A stretch of DNA of 64,000 nt, taken from NCBI GenBank assembly GCA_025642065.1, contig JAODUP010000359.1, forward strand, positions 329,501 to 393,500, in the 5' to 3' direction. Both the position numbers and the translations under genes were made by a program. Every line of letters begins with the position of its first letter. Position 1 is the stretch's first letter. This document shows positions 34,897-47,665 of this stretch, in pieces. Under the pieces are notes generated by a model. The model made no database searches. It had not been told where the DNA came from and worked only from the letters and a program-made list of their open reading frames with translations. Origin of the DNA: Paralvinella palmiformis. Its lineage: Eukaryota; Annelida; Polychaeta; Terebellida; Alvinellidae.

Positions 34897-35744
34897 ACTG
34901 ATTAGACCGCATGGATATTACGCGCCGAAGGAAAGCTGTGACTGTAACTACATGTTTCGTTCCCGTAGCGTAAAGGCGGTCAGGTGTTACAACGCGTTGG
35001 CATACACATTTCGTCAAAAACGTGCCATCCCCAAGCGAATTTGAGGTTACGAACTAGATATGTCGTATCTTCCTGCTGAGACGCCCGAATGACGTTTCTG
35101 CGACGTTTAGGCCTGTTCATTCACCAACTCACTCACCAATTCACTCAATCACTTCACGTCGCTTCACTGGCCCCTTGGGTGGCAGTCGTCCAGGTGAGAA
35201 ACCATCCCGTATTCTACCTGTACCTGTCCATCTCACGGTAATCCGATCGCCTGTTTCCGCCGCCATATTGCGCGGCTTCTCCAATCGGGTGACGTCATTT
35301 CCACTGACGTGACGACCCTCCTCCCTCATCCTCCTCCCCGATGGTGTCGGGTTCCTTGTGTTTACCTGTTGCTCCCATTTCCGGTAATCATAGATGATAA
35401 CTGACATATGCCCTTACCGTCTTTACTTAAGATGACGTTTTATCTTCCAGGTATAACTCTATGTATTCGTAGAAGATGATTCAGGTGAGGAGACCGCCGT
35501 CGGGTGGAACATTATGGAATGAGGACGACGGCGTCGAGAATGATGATGATGATGATGATGATGATATAAAATCGAAGTGGATATGTCATGTTATTGTTGT
35601 TGATAGTTTTTCTAGGTGTTTCGTTCAGTTTTAGCCGGAAACCATTGGAAGAGAAAACTGTGTGAGATTAGTTCACGTTTGTTGTCTTTCTCGGAGGCCA
35701 TCTAACCGATAAATTGAATTCTTACAAACGTTTGTTTTTTTCTG
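34897..35744. other. Intergenic stretch with a promoter-like CpG-rich part
   Basis: At 35225-35310 a GCCGCCATATTG word (YY1-like on the minus strand) and GGGTGACGTCATTTCC (a perfect CRE core) lie within 45 bases. An 88-codon minus frame covers this but has no known motif. A (GAT)n run lies at 35540-35565. No gene was recognised. Confidence 0.4.
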
Positions 35745-35905
35745 TCACACAGAGGTTAGAGCGCTGCGCTACAAACCTCTATTTCGTCGGTTCGAATCCA
35801 GTTCATATCTGTGTTTGTCGGATCGGTTTCCCTTGGCAGACGTCCCTCGACCACATGTCCGAAGTGTGAGCAGTGTCCAATCAAATCAAATTCAACTCCA
35901 CTCTT
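35745..35905 (+). mobile_element. SINE family 2 copy
   Basis: CACAGAGGTTAGAGCGCTGCG and GTCGGTTCGAATCCAGTTC form a clear tRNA-like head, followed by GGCAGACGTCCCTCGACCAC, comparable to GGCAGATGCCCCTCGACCAG near 5290. Confidence 0.7.
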
Positions 35906-36680
35906 ACCTTAATCACTATCATAGTACCTTCCCATCGTTGACCGCACAATACAGGCATCATACAAGCTAATGAATATCGTCTAATTTATAAATAATACAC
36001 TTTTTTATAAGTGGCGCATCAAATTATCAAATATTTAATATCGTGATGGGGGTCCGGTTCGATTGCTGACAGACTCGCTAGAGAAACATCCTCCTGGTTA
36101 TAGTGCATTACGTAGAATCTCTTACCCTCCTGGATCATCGCCAACTGATATTTTCTATTGACCTATTTGTTAAGTATGTCAGCGGCCAATGGGTTCGTGA
36201 ACTCCGACCACAATTTGCAAAGCATCAGTTGATAAGAACGTCACAGGTACTTCTGGCAAGACGTTCATCATTTGTTTTTATCAAATATAGGAAGACACCG
36301 GTTGTTGCGGTTAACCTTTCAGCTGACACCTTTTACGAGTTAATTAACCTCGATCTTAGCTGTTTCTGGAAGTTTTCCAAAACAGAGAGTTTCCCTCGGT
36401 CAGCTACGGCGGTCATATCCCGGATTGAGTCAGCCTGCGACAGACTAGATCTTGTTAGTTTTCAGTAATTTTGTATTATGATAATATTATTATAATAGTA
36501 GTTGGTATTCTGCGTGCACTTTTGGAAATCCCCACCCACAACAGCATAATTAGCTTTCGTGAAGACATTATTTGATAGCGCTAATACGTGAATCCAAAAA
36601 GCACTGAACATTTTTAAGATGTTGCTGAAAACGCATTTCTTTTCCAGCCAGTTTGATGTTTAATTTTTTTTTCTTAGTCA

Positions 36681-36720
<40 letters not shown>

Positions 36721-38154
36721 AATTTAGATTTATACATATATTGTTATGAAATAATAGGATTATATTTGTTATATCTTTTTTTTCTCCATAAGTTTATGTA
36801 CAGCGCTTTTGAATAGGCTTTAAGTAAGAAAGGAGCGCCTTATAAGTATACAATACTAATAATTGTAGATTGGTGTCATCAAGTAATAAGTTGACGAGCT
36901 CTTTGAGAATGGGGAAACCGTTTTTAATGTTCTAGATAACTTGCAAACTGCCGTCTTCTTATTTGTCTCGTTCGCTTGATGACTGTTGATACATGTTATT
37001 TTTTGTCTATTAGAGTGCACCGTGCGACCCAATACCTCTGACTTCAGCATCCGGGGTTTCTGTTTGGGTTAACTGAACCTTAGTCCGTACCAGTCTAGCC
37101 TCTACCCATTGACCAGTCCAGCTTGTGCGTCCCTAACGGAAGCCAAAACTCCCGCTAGCGTTGCTCTCCGGGTCACTGAGACATACGTGGAGTCCCCTCA
37201 CCAAGTCAAAGAATGGACTATGAAGGGGATTTATATGCAGTTATATGCAGTTTTATCAAATAATTATCTTTCAGTGGGCATGAAGAGAGAATTTTTACTA
37301 GCTGCAACTCCTCCTTCGCACGGCAATGTTTGGATACGATGTTTGATATTATCGTTGGTAATTAAACAGAAAACCGCTCCTCAAAAGCCGGTAAGACGCC
37401 AATTAGATAAGATAAGTACGTTACAGCGATTGTGTGAGGCAAATAGACCCAAGCCTCGGGAGGGGAATCGGCTTAGGGAATTTGAATTTCGCTGGCGAAT
37501 GAGCCCGGTGCCGAAAATGCTTCGGTGCCGAAGCGCCCCGCGTACCGGAAGCGCGACATCGAAACGACTACTAAGAAGAGTTCGAAAGATGGCTGCGCCC
37601 GAGTAGCATGTGGTTGTTTATTAAAATCGATGACGGCGATATTTAAAACGATAACTGGCTGAACATGTAGCTGTTTAATAAACTCTTAACAGACGGAACA
37701 TCGGATAGGTTCAAATATTGCGGTCGGAAGCACCGATCTAGAAAAACAGGCGTACAGGTAGCTGTTAAAAATGGCCTCGCGTGTTATATTATACATGCAA
37801 GATACAATGTATCTGAATAGATGCCGAACACAGTTTGTTGTGTAACATCCATTAACCCCCATGAAGGATCCTCTGGTCGTGTTAATTGATGAGAAAACAC
37901 TCGACGAACTGTCATTCAGAACGGCACAAAAATACATTTTCCATCGTAAGAATAAGTAATAATACTGTTAGCGGCAGGTAATGAGATCGCATACCTGGTG
38001 TAGGATTCCGAGTTAATTAGACGGGGGCTGTAAATACAGAACGTATCCGGTTATAATCAGTCAGGTATGAAGATAGACAGAGGGCCATCATTGTCTAGGA
38101 TTCAGATGGGCAGGAAAGCACGGATGGCTTCCGTCTGTTGTGGAGGGGGGGGGG
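35906..38154. other. Intergenic stretch
   Basis: The stretch includes a TA run (36685-36717) and a LINE-tail-like phrase with ATTTTTAAGATGTTGCTGAA and AAAACGCATTTC near 36610-36640. A 165-codon frame (37109-37606) has a basic, arginine-rich C-terminus but no motif I know. It may be chance. Confidence 0.35.
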
Positions 38155-38305
38155 AACGCCCTTCGACAGCCCAGTGATTAAAACACTGCACTGCAAACGT
38201 CAAGTTCATGGATCGAATCCGACTCATAGCCGTACTTGTGGGGTCTTGTCATAGGCAGTTGCTCGTCCGTCGTATGTCCCTGGTGTGACCATTGCTGAAA
38301 ATAAA
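38155..38305 (+). mobile_element. SINE family 2 copy
   Basis: ACAGCCCAGTGATTAAAACAC, TGCACTGCAAACGTCAAG and GGATCGAATCCGACTCATAG give the head, followed by GGCAGTTGCTCGTCCG and GTGTGACCATTGC. It is one of the clearer copies of this family. Confidence 0.7.
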
Positions 38306-38523
38306 CAAGGAATCCACTCACTCCGTCTATAGACATCCAATGGTTATGCCATGGACTTGGACTTGTAGAGTGGCATGAAATAGCATAAACGTATAAGTTT
38401 AAATTTCTCATGTTAGACCGATAGACCAATGGTTCGCTCGTTCACTCATATTTGAAAATAATTGTTGGAACACCTTCAACAATAACATCATAACAAGATT
38501 CACGACCTCAGGCTAATTATACG

Positions 38524-38569
38524 GCACACACACACACACAGAGAGGGGTGTGAGAGAGAGAGAAGAAGA

Positions 38570-38615
<46 letters not shown>
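38524..38615. repeat. CA, GA and TA microsatellites
   Basis: CA repeats, then a GA-rich stretch, then about 21 TA units. Confidence 0.95.
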
Positions 38616-38622
<7 letters not shown>

Positions 38623-39628
38623 TTGGGGAGCATCAACTATCTAAGGTAATTTTAAGCACCTTTTGCAGTGATATATTATTTTCTTATATCTGATATAGAT
38701 TGATGCTATTTCGTATTCTATAGAATATCTGATTATGACATAAATTCATAATAGTACAACTGACATAGTGACAAGTACCTGACAACCTGATCATATCACT
38801 CTATTTCTTCCGTACAGACAATATGTTACTTATAGTGCACTCGACTATCTGAATGATCTATTCTCGGTCATAAAGATATCACGGCGATTGTACATTTGAT
38901 ATAGCAACCCCCACTTTGTGGAGCAGGGTATCGAGAGAGGCCAGAAATGTACCATCATCTGATGAACAATTTTATTCGGTTCTTAAAACTCACCCGTTCA
39001 CGGTTGTTTTTTGGCGGGCAGATAATATATGGCGTTAAATATTTATATGTAAGTTTTAGCCACCTCATAGCGGGGTGTCTATGGACGGCCTCTAAAGCGT
39101 TTTTGCTGCTATATTAAATCTATATTATTTTTATCATTATTAGTGTCCGTAATAGCAGTAGTAGTTGTCTACACATATAGGCCACAAACGGGTAACATTT
39201 TATCACAGAGGTCAAACAGGGAACGGTCGTACATACGGGAAGCCTTACAGAAACAGAGAGGGGGGAGGAGGGGGGAATCGCCACACACAGAAGTCCAAAA
39301 TTGATCAATTTTGCAGAAAGAAATCCTACACGAAAAGGTCATACGCTGATCAAATACATACATGTTCTATATTGTATACTCCTACACTAACAGACCGTAC
39401 AAAGATATGTGAAATATAGAGTAACCCATTACATAGAACATCTTATAGAAAGGTTCTACTCTTGGAATGACTTGGAATGTCCTTTCCAATTTTTGTTGGT
39501 CAAACCCGTCCTGCTCTCCAGTTGCACACCAGAAAATGGGGGGAAGGGGTGACTGAGTATGTGCGCGTCAGCATACGTATGGGCGTTTGTTGAATGTATG
39601 TGACAGATGATGATGATGATTGGTGTTT
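38616..39628. other. Intergenic AT-rich stretch
   Basis: No gene or transposon end was recognised. A G-rich patch lies at 39256-39275. Confidence 0.35.
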
Positions 39629-39760
39629 TACGGCCACTTTGTGATTGGTGTTTTACGGCCACTTTTGTGCACTTGGTAGGCTAAATGGGCCGAGCGACCT
39701 CCTATGGTAATGAAGCGAAGTCAAAGATGAAACAACCTTCAGATATGCCCACGCCGATTA
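39629..39760 (-). mobile_element. SINE family 1, head-truncated minus copy with local duplication
   Basis: The tail end is duplicated: ATTGGTGTTTTACGGCCAC occurs twice, 23 bases apart. TGGTAGGCTAAATGGGCC, GAGCGACCTCC and AATGAAGCGAAGTCAAAG follow, and it stops at CATATGCCCACGCCGA-like sequence before the inverted B box. Confidence 0.85.
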
Positions 39761-41424
39761 TTATGTGTTTATACGTTGGAGCACGCATCCATCCATCCAC
39801 CCATCCCTGTGGCTGTACGTTTATTTTAATTCTCATCACGTATTGAAATTCCATCTTAGAATGGCTGACATCTCCTTGAACTCATACCCTAACCCACTTA
39901 ATAATCTGAGCTAAATCAAAGTGAAATATAACCTGGCACGTGATATAACGTTGACAAGGCAAGGCGTCAAATGTTTTGCCTGAAATATAGATATATTTGA
40001 ACTTTTATATTTAGCTATTTTTATGACCCAAATTCATTTCCGGACATTGCCGTATGCAATCTGACGGCGTCGTCAACACCCCGAGGAGCATGTAGTTTAG
40101 AGCCGTCAAATATGGATTCGCGACGCATAATAATCCATCACCGTTTAACTAGAGGTAGTCATTTATAATGGAAATGTACGATTAATCCATAGCCAGTTCC
40201 TGGAATCGAACTGAGCCCCACTCGTCTTCTAGGACAACGTACTCTGTACGAGCCACTATCTCCAACTAGAACGTCACGGTACTAGTTGTAATAGTGCTAT
40301 TGGACGCAGGTCTCATGGGTCTGTGGCACATGTATTAATCTACCACAGATCCACCAGTCTGAACAAAATGACACCGAGCTCCACCCGGTCTGACTTCGTT
40401 CAGTCTAACATTGCTGTTATCCTGCGATTGTGCGATTGTGCAGAAAACGGCCATAAAATAGCCATTGGTGCATTTATCATGTTCCATTAGCCATACAAAT
40501 ATCTTATTTGTGTAATATGGTCACATTATCACACAAGGCTATTAGCAAGAACGACGCCCCGTCAAATCTCCATCAACCAACTTAGTATTGAGACAAAATT
40601 ATAAGATCGACTTATCTAGTGTAGTGGCGTCAGGATTATAGGGTAATAATTGTGGTAACTCAATACGATCAGGTATCGCGGCCTGGTCTTGTGCTTTGTT
40701 CAGTTGTGTTCAGTTTGTATGAGCGCATGCGCAATAGATGTTTTCAATATGACCGTGCTGAAGAAAAAAACCAGTCAGAACAAAATAAGGCTGAGCTACC
40801 GAGTCTAACTTTGTCTAGTCCGATTTTATCGTGCATTTTCTATTATGGTGAGACCGACATCCTAGCTGAATCAATTGGTGTATTACCTGGTATTACCTGG
40901 TATTGTTGTATATACCATCTGGCTAATCATGCTCATTCAGCCATGACAGGTATATATGGAAATTCTTCACCTATTGGGAATTTACTAGTTGTTAAGTGTA
41001 ACTAGGTAAGGTCAACTGAACAGTGTTGGTTTAATATGTAAATGAAGTTTTGTTTTATATTATTTTATGATGAGAGTGACCCAGTAACATATAAAACTAC
41101 CAGCACTATCATTACCAATACTACTAATACTACTACTACTGATGATAATAATAATAATAATAGCATAAGTAAAAATGTAATAGTAATAGTAAGAAATGTA
41201 ATAGTAATAGTAATATATTACATTCAATATCAAGTGTAATAGTAATACTCAGAAGTAATAGCAATATATTACATTTCAAAGTAATTGACCCAGATCTGTA
41301 GCTGATATGACCAACATTGGTAAACCAAACGAAATGACTACGGATTCCTTATTGAAAATAACAACAATGGAATTTTATAATCGCAAGCACATGACGTACT
41401 ATCATCACTTTGGTTGGGAACCCC
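39761..41424. other. Intergenic stretch
   Basis: A small SINE-like remnant (GTGCAGAAAACGGCCATAAAA, 40437-40460) and a short duplication of GTATTACCTG near 40882-40902 are present. AAT/TAG-rich simple sequence occupies 41100-41250. No gene recognised. Confidence 0.35.
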
Positions 41425-41883
41425 TCAAACGGATAGTCCGCCCTTGGAAAATATGTAATGCTTAGAACAGTAACCAAAAATTCCACAATAATAATCATGA
41501 AATATACCTGAGATCATAGATATGAGGAAGTAATCCAATTTCCTGCTGCACCGGAAGCTAGATTCGAAGGCGGGAAGGAGAAACTGAAATGCTCTGACGT
41601 CACACGGGCGCTTTCTAGACTGACGCGGATTATGGTTTCTCGGGAACGTTAATTTCTGAGCCATTTTGAATCATCTTCCTCTTGTCAGGTTCCTTCTGGC
41701 TCAAACTGATATGGTTGTATGTCGTTCATGACGTAATTTTAACAAGACAATGCCGCTTAGTTCTGGAATAATTCTTAGCTCACACTTGTTTACATGTTTT
41801 ATTATGGGCGCGACAGACTTTAGCTCAATAGGATGCGCTGAAGAGATCTCAAAATTTGAAACGAAGGTGGACTATCCCTTTAA
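41425..41883. mobile_element. TTAA-flanked MITE, copy C (459 bp)
   Basis: The left end is diverged (TCAAACGGATAGTCCGCC) and the right end well kept (GAAGGTGGACTATCCCTTTAA). Positions 41461-41530 repeat the copy A block with CCAAAAATTCCACAATAATA and ATCATGAAATATACCTGA. The minus strand from 41729 carries the same MND-QPYQFEPEG start as copy A, stopped after 13 residues. Confidence 0.85.
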
Positions 41884-43293
41884 TAAAACAACACTTCGAA
41901 TACGGCGTGGAAATTCTGGCTAAACGAGAGTTGGCAAATCCGCTGTTAACCGTTATAATCAAGTTTACGTGTTTTTAGTGGTTGGTACTAGTCAAAAATG
42001 AAAATAAAAACAACAAATAGGGCACCATTTTAAAACTTTTATCTCCAGATTTTAGGTTTTTATTCGAAACAGATAATTTTTCGCTTTCTTTTATCCGAAT
42101 CGTTTATCTTTAAACGATTCGTATTTGTAGTGGATTTGTTAAACGAAAATCTCCGAGTGAAAACGGACGAAAAAACAGGTGAAATTTCAGACATACTGAG
42201 AATTTAACAGATTTAGTACGATTCTTAAGGCCGAAAAGTGCTATAAAATGTTTCTACGAAGAAATACAAAAATAGAAATCAAATTTTGGGAGTAAAAGGA
42301 GAAAAACAAATCTTCGTTGATTGGTTAATTCGCGTTGCTTAGAACAACGAAATATAGTTTTGTCCGAAATTAAAGGATCAAAATCTGGGTAATTCTGTTT
42401 ACAACCTATCTCCACTAATAATTATCATTAATTACACAGATAACCGAATATAAAGTCACAATTATGAAGTAGGAGAAAAGGCTTCAACAAAATTATTCTA
42501 GATTGTGTGTATATTTTCAAAGAAAATATTTAGGAAATTTGTTCTCTCTCTCTCTTTGATCCGGGTGATTAATGACGACGACAGTAATCGTTTTCCTTCA
42601 TATTGCAGGGTTTGTTTTCGTTCTTAATCATATCATCAATAATAAGTTGACTCCTAGTTGTTTTCAACTGATCAATAATATTATAAGTTGCAGAATGTTT
42701 GGCACATTAGATGTTGTGGTGAGGCGGTTCGATTCCCACCTATAGCCGATGTGCTCATCCGGAGATTTAATATCCGGAATGATGTATCACGTGTATCGAA
42801 ATGGATTATAATGTCTCGTGTTCGCTAATAAATTATAACGCGGAATATCAAAACACGTTTGGTGGGGGGGGGGGGTGAATTTCTGCGCGAACCGTAGATA
42901 TCGTTGTTGTCGTATATGGGATGCACTTTGGGGCACATGGCTGGATAAATGGATGAACCGCTCTCAGAAGGTAATGGGATTAAATAAAACATGAACCGTG
43001 GCCCTAGACGTTTGTGGCCATAAACGCTACTAATTCAGCCACGGAGTTGTCTCAAGCGTGGTATGATGAATTAATGTTTGATCTATCAAATTAGGAAACG
43101 TCTACTAATTCAAGATAAACATGGTTATGTATGTTCACAATAACTAAAGCCATGATCATTTATAATAGCAATTTATTTTCCCTTTCTCTCTCTATCTCTC
43201 TATCACGCGCACACAATCATCCGCGCGCGCGCGCGCACACATATATCTATATATTCAGGAATTATGTTTTAATAATGTGATTGCTTGTTTCTC
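41884..43293. other. Intergenic AT-rich stretch
   Basis: There are no repeats of note until a CT run (42542-42556), a G-run (42861-42875) and a GC-alternating stretch (43223-43238). No gene recognised. Confidence 0.35.
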
Positions 43294-43571
43294 TTAGTAG
43301 AATATTATATTATATTATATTATATTATATTATATTATATTATATTATATTATATTATATATTATATTATATTATATTATTTATTATATATTATATTATA
43401 TTATATTATATTATATTATATTATATTATATTATATTATATTATATTATATTATTATATATTATATTATTATTATATTATATTATATTATATTATATTAT
43501 TATTATTATATTATATTATATTATATTATATTATATTATATTATATTATATTATATTATATTATATTATAC
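43294..43571. repeat. TTATA pentanucleotide array
   Basis: About 278 bases consist almost wholly of the 5-bp unit TTATA, with a few one- to three-base slips. Reading frames made of Tyr/Ile/Leu over it are artefacts. Confidence 0.97.
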
Positions 43572-43887
43572 AATATGCTTAACTATGGGAGTAAGTAATT
43601 AACTTATATCTACCTATCATTTTATCTTTATTTTACCTTCTACGTAATTGGAATATTTACTATTTTTATCAAAATTAGCTGACGATGTTAATGACTCGAA
43701 ATTGATTTTAAATTGTAGAAGTAAAAAATATCAAATTTGTTATTGCTATTTTTTGTAGTATAAATGTGATCTGAACACTTATAGTTTAAATGTAGACTGC
43801 ATGACTGATCCATTGAGTTCCAGTGTAAAGATGCTTCGATGTGAAGTGGCGCACAGTCATCATATAGGTAAGTATTTTTATACCATA
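43572..43887. other. AT-rich intergenic stretch
   Basis: Nothing is recognised. Confidence 0.35.
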
Positions 43888-44045
43888 ATGATGATTGATT
43901 GATGTTTTACGGCCACTTTTGTGCACGTGGTAGGCTAAATGGGCCGAGCGACCTCCAAATGGTAATGAAGCGAAGTCAAAGGTGAAACACCCTTGTGGTG
44001 ATCTGTGGTCCAACGCGCTACCAACTAGACCACGGTGGCGCCCCC
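43888..44045 (-). mobile_element. SINE family 1, minus copy lacking the B box
   Basis: The tail GATTGATGTTTTACGGCCAC and the body are intact up to AAACACCCTT, then it jumps to GTGGTGATCTGTGGTCCAAC and the inverted A box CTACCAACTAGACCAC. The missing piece includes the B box. Confidence 0.88.
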
Positions 44046-44549
44046 TTTTTTATGCCATAATATACACCCAACAAACCTACAACTTATATAGAATTGTTTT
44101 TTTAAATGTGACCAGTTCACTATCGTGCATACTAGAACACGGTGGAAAATTACATTATTTCGTTCTATTTTGATCCTTATTTCGCATAATATCCGATCGT
44201 TTTATTTAAAATTTTTGTTTAATTCATGACTAAGTATTACATCGCAGATCACCCAAAAATTGTCATACGCACATTTCGACGCCCCCCCACCACACACACA
44301 CACACACACAAACACACACTTTCTCTCTCGTGGTTGTTACCCTTTATGCCCCTTACTTATTTTACCAACAACCCGAAGAACTAAAATTCAATTATATACT
44401 TGCCACTAAGTTTCAACAGATTGACTCAGAGACCACGAGTTGAAGGTTGTTTTTATTTCATTTGTCATGTTGACACTCGTAATACGCGGCTTGCTTGAAG
44501 TGTAATGCCGCTAGATAAGTAAATTGTCTATCAAACTCTACCTGGCTAA

Positions 44550-44623
44550 TCTCTCTCTCTCTCTCTCGGTGTGTGTGTGATTGTAGTGTGTGTGTGTGTT
44601 GTGTGTGTGTGTTTTCTGTGTGT

Positions 44624-44704
<81 letters not shown>

Positions 44705-44863
44705 ATAGATTTCGAAGACAATTTACTAATCTGTCTATAAAGAAATTCACCACAACCTATACCCACCTTTATCATTTGCATGATATGTACCAGAAACTGA
44801 ATTGTAGGTAACTGAGTAGCCAGAAAGAAGACGTTTTCATAATGATAAATAGACCACTTGAAC

Positions 44864-44917
<54 letters not shown>
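44550..44917. repeat. CT, GT and TA microsatellites
   Basis: CT then GT repeats (44550-44703, the second half pure GT for about 70 bases) are followed, after unique sequence, by CT (44864-44885) and TA (44885-44917) repeats. Confidence 0.95.
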
Positions 44918-44921
<4 letters not shown>

Positions 44922-45958
44922 AGCTTGACCATATATATGTGTGCTCATGCGTGCGCATGCATATGTATGTGAGAGAAACGGGGGCATGTGCGCAACCACG
45001 TACATAAGAAGCTGGCATACGTGCGCCGTTATCGCAGCGAGATAAAACTACGCCTAACTGTCATGAATATTAATGATTATTTAGCTTTATCAGCGTCTAC
45101 GTGTTCTCTTGGCTGGCATTATTCACAAACAGATGACAATCGTTATTAGTCTCCCTCACCGGGAGTCCCGTTCAAAGCCAACTAAACAACTAGGTACACT
45201 CAGATCCCGGCCACTCATCGCCGCTAAACTCAACCCAGTTCTGGTAGCGAGCTTTGGAGCTCATTTGCAGCCTTTATCGTCGCTGAGCTCGGGGCATAAC
45301 CGAAGCCCACCATTGTGTTCCTGTTCCAGCTTATGCAACCTAGTCGTAAGGCGCGTTGATTATAATTAGACGTTGCCGTGACGATATGAGACATACGGCT
45401 AAGAGAAATCGCTGTCGAAACAGCCAATTAATCAGTCCGATTCGCAGTTACGGGCGACTTCAATGCGGCTGTTTTCAACAAATCAACCAACAAAACTTAC
45501 CAACCATTCTCACGGGAGCAATAAAACTGGACACGGCATCACGGATAAGCCATCGTAGAATTGAGTGTTCAACACTGACTAGGCGCAGATTTCTAATCAA
45601 AATATTGAAGAGTTTTTGACGGTTCCGCATGAAAATGTATTTGTTCCGCGCCGAATCAGCTTCTGTAATAGTGTTTGTTCGGCGCCAGCCCACCCTGGTG
45701 GAAGAGGCCCTTTGCAGGGCTGTTGGCGTTGCTTGCACAGCAGCGGGTCGCGTTCGTGTAGTCTGGCCTCAGGTTAGGGAGGGTGTTTGTCTGGCTAACT
45801 GACCCCAAATAACCCCCATACACCTCCCCCGGCTGTTATTTGTTAATCGGCTTCGTTTTGTGTAGTAATTATAGGCTGACACACAATACTGTAATCAGCG
45901 AGATGACTTGTCAATTACGTGTTAATGGTGCTGAGAGCTTAGTGGTCCCGTTAGTCAA
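44918..45958. other. Unique CpG-containing intergenic stretch
   Basis: It is free of repeats. Overlapping frames on both strands (45109-45738) have no recognisable domain. TCATGAATATTAATGATTA near 45060 resembles homeodomain sites. It is a candidate noncoding regulatory stretch only. Confidence 0.3.
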
Positions 45959-46250
45959 CATGGAGCCATACAGGGCATTATTTATTGTGTGGAGCCGCAC
46001 AGGACATTAGACATTATGTGAAGCAACGCATGGTAGTAAACAGTGTGTCGAGCCATACAGAGCAGTTGCTACTGTATGCGGCGATCCGGGATACCATACC
46101 CTGCGTGGTTTCTCACGAGACAGTTAATACCATATGGTACAGCACAAAGTACTAGACACTGTGGGGAGCCGCCAAGAGCGTTAGACACCGAGTGAGACAA
46201 CACACACGGCACAATATACGGTTTGCATTCCACAGGACACTGTGCAATGG
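45959..46250. repeat. Decayed 29-bp minisatellite, about 9-10 units
   Basis: Successive units near GTGGAGCCATACAGG and ACATTAGACATTGT recur every 29-31 bases. Units 1-4 and those around 46155-46190 are clearest, and the middle units are badly diverged. Confidence 0.6.
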
Positions 46251-46603
46251 GTATAACCGCATAAATGCTAGACAACTCTTGTCGGTTCATATTTCTATCT
46301 TATAATTCGATTATGTTATAATTCCCCAACATTTGGCTGAATTCCTAATGGTAATCAGGTGAAAGTCGCCACACAAGTCGTGGTCACGCTGAAGGTGTTA
46401 ATTTCTCCACGAAAGCTTGAGCTCAGGCTTGCTTTAACACAAACAAAGTGGATTACTGCCTTACGCAATATGTGCTGCTTTGGTATTGCTGTTAGTTGAG
46501 CTTTGCGCTAATACTTCATCAGCCAACAAACAAGACATTGATAAGTTTTGGCCCTGAATGATACTAGAAATCCACCCCAGGAATAGTACAAAGCAAAAAA
46601 AAT

Positions 46604-46605
46604 TA

Positions 46606-46646
<41 letters not shown>
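46604..46646. repeat. GT microsatellite
   Basis: About 21 uninterrupted GT units. Confidence 0.95.
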
Positions 46647-46647
<1 letters not shown>

Positions 46648-47204
46648 GCCGGGGCACAGACGTAATCTATAACAATTGTTTCCGTTTCTGTTCGACTTAG
46701 AGCCAATTTTATAAACCATCAATCCTTCTCTCCTAAGTCGCTCCGCTTTGGTCCAGAATCCCGAACTATCGCTGCTATCCAGACCCGCTCCACTTATCAT
46801 AAGCATATGGCGCACGGCGACCGTAGAGGCGGGATTCTGGATACGCATCGCAGTGGGTGTCGGAATGATCCGGATTAGCGACGGTCGGACGACTCCATTT
46901 ATGGCAGGCACCAACCGATGCCACTACGCGTTATAAATCATGTCAAATCTCCACAAACAATGGACGCTTTTCTTTGGGGGGAAGGCTTTTAAATCGAGGT
47001 GTTGCAGATGCAAGAAGATGGGAGATTCTAGTTAACAGAACGCCGCAAAGTTATGCAACATCTAGAGGTCGTTTGTTGGATGGGTGCCTCGCTAAGTCCT
47101 CTGATTGACTTGTCGCCGGGTGATTGGGACAGAATTAGGCTTAATTATCGTAGCACTATTGTTACGGGAGGGCGAGCTAGAAATAACGAAGACAAATAGC
47201 AATT

Positions 47205-47660
47205 TGTCGGGGGGGGGGGGGTATTTGAGGGGGGTCTGCGAAGCAGAGAGATTTATTGACATCTGGTGCCGATTTGAACAAAGATGATGCCAGCGATGAT
47301 GTCCGTCTGACAAAGGGTGCGTTTTAGATAACTTAGAGAGGGGGGGCGATTCGGTCCAAGTCCGCTGTGACCCTAGCCCACTGTGTCAGTGGAGCTGGAA
47401 CAAATGCGCTACTGATGCGCTTTCTTGCAAACTCGACTTTCCCCACTCCCCCCTCTTCGTCCCGGTCCTTTGGTCGACACTGGCCCCGCCCTTCGTCCCT
47501 TCTCATTTCGCCCACAGCCCCCCCCCCCATTTGGCCCTCCTCCTCGTCGGATCCGCCCCGTGGTCGGCCTTAGCCAATAAGCGACGACTACCGCGAACAG
47601 ACCTCTTGACCAATGGAAGACGTTCTGTCAATCATCTGTAATAACAACATCTGCGCCTAG
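47205..47660. other. Intergenic G-runs and C-rich stretch
   Basis: Runs of 9-12 G or C occur at 47209-47221, 47340-47346 and 47518-47528. The stretch 47430-47600 is GC-rich, includes GGTCGGCCTTAGCCAATAAG (a CCAAT box) and could be promoter-like. No gene recognised. Confidence 0.35.
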
Positions 47661-47665
47661 TTAAA

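Noticed and set aside
37109..37606. 165-codon frame with basic C-terminus
   Set aside because: No family resemblance and no promoter or splice context. Left as unassigned intergenic sequence.
43281..43602. 105-codon Tyr/Ile/Leu frames
   Set aside because: They are translations of the TTATA pentanucleotide array.
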